Source: UBA1140 sp964573285 (GTDB lineage: Bacteria; Campylobacterota; Campylobacteria; Campylobacterales; Sulfurovaceae). From it: a DNA stretch of 11,721 nucleotides. Below, piece after piece: positions 1 to 5,708 of the stretch. The stretch lies in assembly GCA_964573285.1 (NCBI GenBank), contig CAZNJD010000033.1, positions 1 through 11,721 of the forward strand. The letters run 5' to 3'. Position 1 is the stretch's first letter, and each line of letters starts with the position of its first letter. Under the pieces are notes generated by a model, which was given only the letters and a program-made list of their open reading frames with translations, had not been told where the DNA came from and ran no database searches. A program made the translations under genes and the position numbers.

Positions 1-312
1 CAAGATGCAGATATAGTGATGTTTGTCTATCGTGATGATGTGTATCGAGAAGCGGCAGAAAAAGAGAAAGAGATGAAAGCCAAAGCAAATGGAAAAGAGT
101 ATGAGAATAAATTTCAAAATAAACTTGAAGAAGATACAGAACTGATTATTGGTAAACATAGAAATGGACCTACAGGAACAGTTAAATTGATATTTCAGAA
201 AAGTTTTACAAGATTTATTGATGCTCCTAAAAATAATTCATATCAACTAATATATGAAGAGGGTAATTTTGATACTAGTACTCAAGCAAATGTAGAGTTA
301 CCTCCTATCTAA
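1..312 (+). CDS. dnaB: Replicative DNA helicase DnaB, C-terminal end (5' truncated by window)
   Basis: Last 103 codons of the hexameric replicative helicase that unwinds DNA ahead of the replisome. The frame is open from base 1, so the gene begins outside the window. What is seen: QDADIVMFVYRDDVY at the start matches the conserved DnaB segment (E. coli version roughly EQDADLIMFIYRDEVY), and IGKHRNGPTGTVKL matches the late RecA-fold segment with the KxRNGP loop that carries the trans-acting Lys/Arg residues at the subunit interface. A tail of about 30 residues after the FTRF segment is not conserved in a way I recognise. Stop TAA is at 310-312, and comEC begins 5 nt later, so the two are probably cotranscribed. 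The dnaB-comEC neighbourhood is also found in Helicobacter pylori, which supports a Campylobacterota origin. Confidence 0.95.
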   Translation, partial: QDADIVMFVYRDDVYREAAEKEKEMKAKANGKEYENKFQNKLEEDTELIIGKHRNGPTGTVKLIFQKSFTRFIDAPKNNSYQLIYEEGNFDTSTQANVELPPI

Positions 313-317
313 AAACT

Positions 318-1589
318 ATGTTAGAGAGACCGAAGCTTTTTCTCAACTCCAAAGAGTTTTGGGTAGTGGTTATACTTTTTTTTATTTTATTTTCTATACG
401 ATTGGGTTTGATTTATAGAGATTATAATAAATTTATAGTCAAACCTTTTTATTATACAACTGTAGATTTGCTTCAACAATATCAAAAGCATAAAGATGGT
501 AAAACTTATACTATTTTAAGAGTATATAGCCCTATACTTGATTTGAATTTTTTTACTACTACTTATAAAGCAGATAATCTTATAGATAAGAGAGTTCGTC
601 TTAAACTTTTTCCATCTAAACGAATAGGATTTTTTGATTATTTGACTACTGCATATATCTCTTCAGAGATAAATTCTATCTCACCTAAAGCTAATAATCT
701 AAAATCTATAATATTACAAGATATAACCGAGCAACATACCCAATCTATTATTATTGAATTTTATCAAGCGATTTTCTTAGCAAAACCATTATCCAAAAAA
801 TTTAGAAAACAGGTATCTATGCTTGGAATTAGTCATCTAATTGCTCTTAGTGGGTTTCATTTGGCTATTTTGTCAGGGATACTATTTTTTCTATTTCAAC
901 CACTATATCGTATAGTGCAACAACGATATTTCCCTTATCGTTTTGATTTGATAGATGTGGGATTTATAGTTTTGTTTATTTTGGGATGGTATGTTTGGTT
1001 TGTGGACTCTCCTGCGTCACTACTTCGTTCTTATATGATGATGGTTGTGGGGTGGATAGTTGTTATTATGGGTATTGAGTTGGTATCTTTTGAGTTTTTG
1101 ATAACTATCATAATGATACTTTTATTATTAATTCCTAAGTTATTTATATCTTTGGCTTTTTGGTTTTCTATATCAGGTGTTTTTTATATATTCTTATTAA
1201 TAAAAAGATTTAATAATGTAAACAAAATTTGGATGACACTTATTATCTCATTTGGTATATTTGTTTTAATGTTACCACTTATTCATTTGATATTTCCTAC
1301 AGTAACAACTCTTCAGTTATATTCTCCTTTTTTATCTTTGGGATTTACCCTATTTTATCCTTTGAGTATAGGGCTTCATATACTAGGAATGGGTGGAGTT
1401 TTAGATAATTGGCTTATGGAGCTTTTTAGATTATATAGCAAAACTATAGAGATACTACTTCCATGGTATTATGGGATTTTTTATATACTTTTGTCTATTG
1501 GAGCAATTTTTTCAAAATGGCTCTTTTATCTACTATTTTTGATAGCTACTATATTTATGTCATATATTTTTATGGGCTTTATGCTATGA
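318..1589 (+). CDS. comEC: ComEC/Rec2-family DNA-uptake channel (competence-domain-only form)
   Basis: Inner-membrane channel thought to carry single-stranded DNA into the cytoplasm during natural transformation. The 423-residue protein begins with a membrane segment (about residues 15-33), then a soluble part (about 40-135) where the ComEC OB-like domain normally sits. The competence membrane domain follows, with the hallmark HLIALSGFHLAIL (residues 173-185) and SPASLLRS (231-238), then several very hydrophobic helices up to the C-terminus. Many ComEC proteins are 700-800 residues with a C-terminal metallo-beta-lactamase-like domain. That domain is absent here, as in the short H. pylori-type ComEC. 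The ATG lies 5 nt after the dnaB stop and no clear ribosome-binding site is visible, so expression may depend on translation of dnaB. The frame after its TGA stop is the same one that later encodes the rhomboid protein. Confidence 0.88.
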   Translation: MLERPKLFLNSKEFWVVVILFFILFSIRLGLIYRDYNKFIVKPFYYTTVDLLQQYQKHKDGKTYTILRVYSPILDLNFFTTTYKADNLIDKRVRLKLFPSKRIGFFDYLTTAYISSEINSISPKANNLKSIILQDITEQHTQSIIIEFYQAIFLAKPLSKKFRKQVSMLGISHLIALSGFHLAILSGILFFLFQPLYRIVQQRYFPYRFDLIDVGFIVLFILGWYVWFVDSPASLLRSYMMMVVGWIVVIMGIELVSFEFLITIIMILLLLIPKLFISLAFWFSISGVFYIFLLIKRFNNVNKIWMTLIISFGIFVLMLPLIHLIFPTVTTLQLYSPFLSLGFTLFYPLSIGLHILGMGGVLDNWLMELFRLYSKTIEILLPWYYGIFYILLSIGAIFSKWLFYLLFLIATIFMSYIFMGFML

Positions 1590-1599
1590 TTAGATAAAA

Positions 1600-1604
1600 A
1601 AGGA
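1600..1604 (+). promoter_or_regulatory. Shine-Dalgarno-like site before a non-canonical start of the rhomboid gene
   Basis: AAGGA (within AAAAAAGGA) is followed by a 6-nt spacer and then the in-frame codon ATC at 1611. No ATG, GTG or TTG occurs in the rhomboid frame between the comEC stop (1587-1589) and ATG 1710. The spacing is what a real start would have. The site therefore argues that translation starts at ATC 1611, or that an ATG has been mutated there or miscalled. Confidence 0.45.
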
Positions 1605-1610
1605 TATCTA

Positions 1611-2309
1611 ATCAAACAGTTAAAATTATATCCCATTACTTATGGGTTAATTATTATCAATACAATCATATTTTTCTCTCCTCTTCTAGTAGGAGTTAAT
1701 GTCTTTGATATGAGTTTGGAATATCTATTATCAATGGGGGCTATATTTGGACCTAATATTATACTCAATGGGGAGTTATGGCGATTGATTACAGCTATGT
1801 TTTTACATGGAGGAACTACACATATTGCTATGAATATGTTATCTCTTTGGTTTGTGGGACGAGTAGCAGAGTCTTGGTTTAATAGAGTCTCATATATTAG
1901 TATATATTTTATATCAGGGATAGCAGGAGGTTTAATTTCTATATATATGCATCCTACTACAGTAGGTATAGGGGCTAGTGGAGCTATATTTGGTATATTT
2001 GGTGCATTATCTGGAATGGTTATAGTTCATCGCAAACGAATGGAAGAGCAGTTCAAAGCTTTTATGAAAGAGTTTGGGATTGTCTTATTACTAAATCTTT
2101 TAATTGGTGTTGTTTTTGAGTCTGTTGATTTATCTGCACATATTGCTGGTTTGATTGTGGGAATGATAGGAGGTGGTATGGTTGCCAAATCTCCTAAAAT
2201 GATATGGATATATATAGTTGTTATGATATTTATTATGATACTTTTTTATAAATATCTATACTCATATCTGTATCCTATATATATCTCATTAGCTAATGTA
2301 CAGTTTTAG
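1611..2309 (+). CDS. Rhomboid-family intramembrane serine protease (start uncertain; first ATG at 1710)
   Basis: Integral membrane protease that cleaves transmembrane segments inside the lipid bilayer. Counting from codon 1611 (232 residues), the catalytic Ser is S123 in GASGAIFG and its His partner is H177 in AHIAGL. H71 and N75 (HIAMN) match the oxyanion-hole His/Asn pair of E. coli GlpG, and W57-R58 is the conserved L1-loop pair. The segment before ATG 1710 reads YPITYGLIIINTIIFFSPLL, a typical first rhomboid helix. Starting at 1710 would therefore remove TM1 from the six-helix core. In that frame no standard start exists after the comEC stop. ATC 1611 has a good ribosome-binding site, which is why I chose it. 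Another possibility is a short indel near 1589-1600 that disconnected an ATGA-coupled start at 1586. Conventional software would report 1710-2309. The family call is firm; the start is not. Confidence 0.82.
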   Translation: MKQLKLYPITYGLIIINTIIFFSPLLVGVNVFDMSLEYLLSMGAIFGPNIILNGELWRLITAMFLHGGTTHIAMNMLSLWFVGRVAESWFNRVSYISIYFISGIAGGLISIYMHPTTVGIGASGAIFGIFGALSGMVIVHRKRMEEQFKAFMKEFGIVLLLNLLIGVVFESVDLSAHIAGLIVGMIGGGMVAKSPKMIWIYIVVMIFIMILFYKYLYSYLYPIYISLANVQF

Positions 2310-2323
2310 AAGTTCTCTTCTAA
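2306..2323. terminator. Hairpin between convergent genes, overlapping both stop codons
   Basis: TTAGAAG (2306-2312), loop TTCT and CTTCTAA (2317-2323) form a perfect 7-bp stem. It contains the TAG stop of the rhomboid gene and the stop of the opposing small gene. The flanking U-tracts are weak in both directions, so a bidirectional terminator is probable but not certain. Confidence 0.5.
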
Positions 2324-2571
2324 TGATTTGCTTGTTGAGCTTGTTGTTGTCGGATAAGACCTTGACAAACTGAAGTTTCTGCAATAGGGAGGTCTTCTCC
2401 ATTATATGGACAAAGTTCTGCTACATCTTCACAATCTGGACATTTCTTGATATTTGGTTTGTAGCAGTGTTGGTGAACCACTGGTTTTTGGTGAACAACT
2501 CTGTCTGGTCTAATATCTCCACCTGCAAACAGTGTTGCACTTGCAATTATAAGAGCTAGTAATAGTTTCAT
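2320..2571 (-). CDS. Small Cys-rich exported protein of unknown function
   Basis: I do not recognise the family. The predicted product has 83 residues. It opens with a clear Sec signal peptide, MKLLLALIIASATLFA, probably cut before GGDIRP, leaving a mature protein of about 67 residues. The mature part has a HQKPVVHQHC stretch with closely spaced His, then KCPDCEDVAELC, and five Cys in total, followed by a Gln-rich end (RQQQAQQANH). CxxC plus His suggests metal binding or disulfides in the periplasm, but that is inference. The start was chosen at 2571 because AAGGAAG sits at proper distance upstream and the signal peptide begins there. An in-frame ATG 36 nt further upstream (2607) would put polar residues ahead of the signal peptide. 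It is convergent with the rhomboid gene and lies downstream of the fumarase genes after a 144-nt gap. Confidence 0.7.
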   Translation of the reverse strand: MKLLLALIIASATLFAGGDIRPDRVVHQKPVVHQHCYKPNIKKCPDCEDVAELCPYNGEDLPIAETSVCQGLIRQQQAQQANH

Positions 2572-2715
2572 TTTACTTCCTTGTTTTAATATATGCAAGT
2601 TTATCATCTTTTATATCAATAAAAAATATTAAAATATATATAGTTTTAAAGCTAAATATTAAATTAAAAATTACAATGTGATATAATATTGCACTTTTCA
2701 AAAAATCATAACTAT

Positions 2716-3273
2716 CTAATCTTTTACCTCATATTGCTCTCTACCCATTTGATAAAGGTCATTTCCATAAGTATCATTGATTACTGTTACAGGGAAATCT
2801 TTGACAGTAATTTTTCGTACTGCTTCTGGTCCTAATTCAGGATATGCAATTACCTCTGCACTTGTAATCTTTTTGCCAAGTAATGCACCAGCGCCACCTG
2901 TTGCTCCAAAATAGATACCATCATACTCTACACAAGCATCCTTTACAGCTTGGTCTCTTTTTCCTTTGCCTATCATACCTTTTGAACCATTTTTAAGCAT
3001 AGTTGGAGAAAAACTATCCATTCTATAGCTAGTAGTAGGACCTGCACTTCCAATTGGGTCACCTGGTTTTGGAGGAGTTGGTCCTACAAAATATATAACT
3101 GAACCCTCTATATCAAATGGTAACTCTTTGCCCTCTTCAATTAGTTTTACTAGTCGGCTATGTGCTGCATCTCTTGCTGTAAATAGTGTTCCATTTAGTA
3201 AAACAGTATCTCCTGCTTTTAGTTTTTTTGTATCTTCACTAGTTAGTGGTGTTGTTAAAGTATATTGTGCCAT
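2716..3273 (-). CDS. Class I fumarate hydratase, beta subunit (C-terminal domain protein)
   Basis: Beta subunit of the two-subunit, iron-sulfur fumarase that interconverts fumarate and (S)-malate in the cytoplasm. At 185 residues it matches the stand-alone Fumerase_C domain. Visible family motifs are NGTLFTARDAAHSRL, GPTPPKPGDPIGSAGPTTSYRMD near the middle, and the Gly-rich GATGGAGALLGKKI. The ATG at 3273 has AAGGAT upstream, and this ribosome-binding site overlaps the TAA stop of the alpha subunit gene with only 9 nt between the genes, so the two are translationally coupled. The homologous pair L(+)-tartrate dehydratase (TtdAB) is the main alternative. Two malate dehydrogenases close by favour fumarase. 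Downstream the mRNA runs into AT-rich sequence without a clear terminator. Confidence 0.9.
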   Translation of the reverse strand: MAQYTLTTPLTSEDTKKLKAGDTVLLNGTLFTARDAAHSRLVKLIEEGKELPFDIEGSVIYFVGPTPPKPGDPIGSAGPTTSYRMDSFSPTMLKNGSKGMIGKGKRDQAVKDACVEYDGIYFGATGGAGALLGKKITSAEVIAYPELGPEAVRKITVKDFPVTVINDTYGNDLYQMGREQYEVKD

Positions 3274-3282
3274 CTTTTATCC

Positions 3283-4134
3283 TTATATAGTAATATGAGT
3301 ATGTCTTGATGAGTGACATTGAACATTAACTGAAACAGGTAATGAAGCAATATGACAAGGGTTGGATTCAATATGAACAGCCAAAGCTGTTTTGGTTCCA
3401 CCCATACCCATTGCACCAATTCCTAGCTTATTAATCTCTTCTAAAATCTGTTTTTCCATCTCATCCATCTCTGGGTCAGGATTTTTACTACCAATATCTC
3501 TAAATAGTGCATGTTTGGAACTAATACAAGCCTTTTCAAATGTTCCACCAATACCAACACCTACAGTAATAGGAGGACAAGGATTACCACCTGCATCTGA
3601 TATTACCTCTTTAACATAATTTATAATTCCATCTTTTCCTGCTGCTGGTGGAAAAACTCTAGCACGGCTTACATTTTCAGACCCACCACCTTTTGCAGCG
3701 TATTCAATATCTATTTTATCACCTGCTACAATATCAAAATGAATAATAGCAGGGAGATTATATCCTACTGTATCTTTGAGATTTGCTCTACTAAAAGGTT
3801 CACAAGTAGATGCTCTTAAATATGCTTCTCTATAACCTTGCTCTGTTCCTTTGTTTATAGCATCTCTAAGCAGACCACCTTTAATTTTAACCTCATCTCC
3901 AACATTTACAAAAAATACAGCCAAACCTGTATCTTGACATAGTGGTCTCTTTTCATTTTTAGCTATATTGGCATTTTCTAATATCTGTCGTATAACCTCT
4001 TTACTTACTGGAGATGCTTCGTTTTCCATTGCCTCTTCTAGTGCATCATAAGTATCTTGTGGCAAATCTGTTCCACAATGTACTATAATATCTCTAACAG
4101 CTTTGACTACAACATCAAATTCTATTTCTCTCAT
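3283..4134 (-). CDS. Class I fumarate hydratase, alpha subunit ([4Fe-4S])
   Basis: Alpha subunit of the same fumarase, carrying the catalytic [4Fe-4S] cluster. The 283-residue protein matches the Fumerase (N-terminal) domain in length. The three cluster Cys of the family are identifiable: C66 in RPLCQDTG, C186 in GNPCPPITVGVGIGG and C273 near the C-terminus in VNVQCHSSRHTH. GGGSENVSRARV (about 150-160) is another family block. Such clusters have an open iron site and are oxygen-labile, fitting a microaerobic or anaerobic lifestyle. The ATG at 4134 is preceded by AGGAG with 8-nt spacing. The gene heads a two-gene operon transcribed away from the LysM gene, with a candidate promoter at 4190-4195. 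Tartrate dehydratase alpha is homologous and cannot be excluded by motifs alone. Confidence 0.92.
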   Translation of the reverse strand: MREIEFDVVVKAVRDIIVHCGTDLPQDTYDALEEAMENEASPVSKEVIRQILENANIAKNEKRPLCQDTGLAVFFVNVGDEVKIKGGLLRDAINKGTEQGYREAYLRASTCEPFSRANLKDTVGYNLPAIIHFDIVAGDKIDIEYAAKGGGSENVSRARVFPPAAGKDGIINYVKEVISDAGGNPCPPITVGVGIGGTFEKACISSKHALFRDIGSKNPDPEMDEMEKQILEEINKLGIGAMGMGGTKTALAVHIESNPCHIASLPVSVNVQCHSSRHTHITI

Positions 4135-4189
4135 ATAAAGTCTCCTGTTTTAATAATGTGAACTATTTTACAACTAGATTTATTAATTT

Positions 4190-4195
4190 AGTATA
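4190..4195 (-). promoter_or_regulatory. Candidate -10 element for the fumarase operon
   Basis: The minus strand reads TATACT here, about 55 nt upstream of the fumarase alpha ATG. The hexamer about 17 nt further upstream (ATATAC) is a poor -35, as is common in Campylobacterota promoters. Position is right but sequence support is modest in such AT-rich DNA. Confidence 0.35.
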
Positions 4196-4302
4196 AATAA
4201 GTGATGGTATAGGTATATGGATATATAGATGTGAAGTATTGTAATCTATTATTTTTTAGAAAAGTTATTTAACTCACATTAAATTAATAAATAATTAAGT
4301 CA

Positions 4303-4326
4303 TAGTTTTATAACTATTTAAGTTAT
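4303..4326. repeat. Overlapping inverted repeats in the fumarase/LysM divergent promoter region
   Basis: ATAGTT-TTAT-AACTAT (4303-4318) is a perfect interrupted palindrome. Its right arm also pairs with the next segment as ATAACTA-TT-TAGTTAT (4311-4326). The repeats end 3 nt upstream of the -10 hexamer of the LysM gene, so they could be an operator or alternative hairpins. AT-richness raises the chance level. Confidence 0.4.
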
Positions 4327-4328
4327 TT

Positions 4329-4334
4329 TATAAT
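4329..4334 (+). promoter_or_regulatory. -10 promoter element for the LysM protein gene
   Basis: A perfect TATAAT hexamer sits 37 nt upstream of the ATG, giving a leader of about 30 nt. The region where a -35 would lie (4306-4311, GTTTTA) is a weak match. AAGGGG, 5 nt before the ATG, is the ribosome-binding site of the transcript. Confidence 0.5.
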
Positions 4335-4371
4335 AAAATATATTTTTAGTCAAATAAAAAAAGGGGATAAA

Positions 4372-4689
4372 ATGATAAAAAGATTTTTAACATTTGGTCT
4401 AAGTTTGAGTATATCTAGTATGATATTAAGTACAACTAATCTTTTAGTTGCGGATAGTTCCAAAGTGGTATTACCACCATCATGGACAACAACTCGTATA
4501 ACTTATGATATTACAGTTGAAGAGTTAGCACAAAGATATTATGGTAATTCTAAAGATTATAAGTTGATTTTAAAAGCAAATAAAAAAATCTTAAGGGGAA
4601 GACATACTGTACCTAAAAATACAGAAATCAAAATTCCAATTACGGAAAAATTTAGAGACCAACCAGAACAATTAGGTTGGAATGATTAA
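4372..4689 (+). CDS. Small exported LysM-domain protein
   Basis: The 105-residue protein has an N-terminal signal sequence (about residues 1-27, hydrophobic core LSLSISSMILSTTNLLVA). A single LysM-like domain follows at about 44-90. The seen pattern YDITVEELAQRYYGNSKDY, then LILKANKKI and VPKNTEIKIP, is the usual LysM order of heat, helix, Asn-containing turn and a closing hydrophobic-Pro strand. LysM domains bind the glycan of peptidoglycan, so the protein probably sits in the periplasm on the cell wall. No catalytic domain is attached; the rest is a 15-residue polar tail. The start is supported by a strong AAGGGG ribosome-binding site and an upstream TATAAT. It stands alone, divergent from the fumarase genes and convergent with mdh-1, so the context gives no specific role. 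The domain call is from pattern recognition. Confidence 0.78.
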   Translation: MIKRFLTFGLSLSISSMILSTTNLLVADSSKVVLPPSWTTTRITYDITVEELAQRYYGNSKDYKLILKANKKILRGRHTVPKNTEIKIPITEKFRDQPEQLGWND

Positions 4690-4691
4690 AT

Positions 4692-4712
4692 AAGCTAAGT
4701 TTATCTTAGCTT
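4692..4712. terminator. Bidirectional hairpin terminator between LysM gene and mdh-1
   Basis: AAGCTAAG (4692-4699), loop TTTAT and CTTAGCTT (4705-4712) form a perfect 8-bp stem in the 22-nt gap between two convergent genes, touching the mdh-1 stop codon. On the minus strand it is followed by ATTTAATCATT, on the plus strand by TTAGTTATC. It probably ends transcription of both units. Confidence 0.65.
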
Positions 4713-5659
4713 TAGTTATCAAAAAAACCACTATCTCTTAGGATAGATATATTCTCTTTTATAGCCTTAACAGCTACAGCAAATTTCTCTTTAGTATCAA
4801 CATCTAACTCAAGTTCAATTATCTTTTTAATTCCACTTGCTCCTAAAACACATGGTACACCTATAGCTACATCTTTGTACCCATATTCACCATCAAGAAT
4901 TGCACTACTAGCTATTACTTTGTCTTCATCACTAAGTAGTGATTCAATCATAGCAGAGATGGCTCTACCTGGTGCATAAAATGCTGATGTCTTTAGATGA
5001 GAGACTATCTCTGCACCACCATTTTTGGTTTTTTGGATTACATCTTCTATATCCTCTTGTGATAATATTTGAGTAAGAGGTACTCCACCTACATCAGTAA
5101 TCTCAGGATATGGTATCATATGTTCACCATGTTCACCTATAACCATAGCTCTAGTCTGTGCAGCTGCAAATCCTGTTTTTTTATAGATTTGATAAGCCAT
5201 TCGTGAACCATCTAATGCACCACTCATTCCTATAATTCTATGTCTATCCCAACCTGTTACTTTTTGGACTACAAATGTCATAACATCCAAAGGATTAGAT
5301 ACACAGAGTATAACTGCATTTGGTGAATATTTTTTGATATTTTGAGAAACATCTTTGACTATACTTGCATTAATATTAAGTAAATCAGCTCTAGTCATCT
5401 CTTTTTTTCTAGGAACTCCAGCTGTAATAACAACTACATCACAATCTTTTATATCTTCTGGTTTAATAGCTGCTCTGACTACTGTACCTCTTGGAGAGTA
5501 ATTTGTTGCTTGTGCAATATCTATCGCTTTTCCAATAGCAACTTCTGGCATAATATCATATAGTATAATCTCATGACATGTTCCACTTAATGCTAATGCA
5601 TAAGCAGTACTTGCCCCTACTGCTCCTGCTCCTACTATTGCTACTCGTCTTCCTGTCAT
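4712..5659 (-). CDS. mdh: Malate dehydrogenase (mdh-1), predicted NAD-dependent
   Basis: Cytoplasmic oxidoreductase converting (S)-malate and oxaloacetate; the 315-residue chain is typical of the LDH-like MDH family. Seen: Rossmann motif GAGAVG (10-15); Asp35 at the end of the second beta strand (ILYD), the residue that binds the NAD ribose and disfavours NADP; R84 in AGVPRKKEMTR, where malate dehydrogenases have Arg and lactate dehydrogenases Gln; R90; the catalytic pair D150 (GALDGSR) and H177 (GEHGEH); and R153 for substrate carboxylate binding. The start ATG at 5659 has AAAGGA about 7 nt upstream. It is the last gene of the ETF-QO/EtfBA operon, 49 nt after the etfBA stop, with a hairpin in the gap. 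A second, different MDH lies upstream at 9563-10516. Confidence 0.92.
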   Translation of the reverse strand: MTGRRVAIVGAGAVGASTAYALALSGTCHEIILYDIMPEVAIGKAIDIAQATNYSPRGTVVRAAIKPEDIKDCDVVVITAGVPRKKEMTRADLLNINASIVKDVSQNIKKYSPNAVILCVSNPLDVMTFVVQKVTGWDRHRIIGMSGALDGSRMAYQIYKKTGFAAAQTRAMVIGEHGEHMIPYPEITDVGGVPLTQILSQEDIEDVIQKTKNGGAEIVSHLKTSAFYAPGRAISAMIESLLSDEDKVIASSAILDGEYGYKDVAIGVPCVLGASGIKKIIELELDVDTKEKFAVAVKAIKENISILRDSGFFDN

Positions 5660-5679
5660 ATTTGTCCTTTATTTTATAG

Positions 5680-5699
5680 TGTGGGTTTTTTAACCCACA
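5680..5699. other. Strong intergenic hairpin between etfBA and mdh-1
   Basis: TGTGGGTT (5680-5687), loop TTTT and AACCCACA (5692-5699) form a perfect 8-bp stem, unusually GC-rich for this window. Neither strand has a following U-run, so it is not a classical terminator. It could be an mRNA-processing or stability element that sets mdh-1 output relative to etfBA. TATAAAAT on the minus strand (5678-5671) just after it might act as a weak internal promoter. Confidence 0.55.
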
Positions 5700-5708
5700 A
5701 AAGATAGT

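Noticed and set aside
1587..1709. TGA read-through joining ComEC and rhomboid into one protein (same frame)
   Set aside because: A recoded TGA would fuse two unrelated membrane proteins, other genes here end with TGA or TAA/TAG normally, and a ribosome-binding site lies upstream of ATC 1611; a separate gene is simpler.
2682..2687. Plus-strand TATAAT pointing into the fumarase beta gene
   Set aside because: No plus-strand gene follows and such hexamers are expected by chance in this AT-rich gap; an antisense transcript would need RNA data.
3392..3619. Plus-strand open frame inside fumarase alpha
   Set aside because: It is antisense to a clearly coding gene, has low-complexity Pro/Ile/Ser composition and no ribosome-binding site or domain.
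2716..4134. L(+)-tartrate dehydratase TtdAB instead of fumarase
   Set aside because: The families are homologous and motifs alone do not separate them, but the adjacent malate dehydrogenases and absence of tartrate transport or regulation genes favour fumarase.
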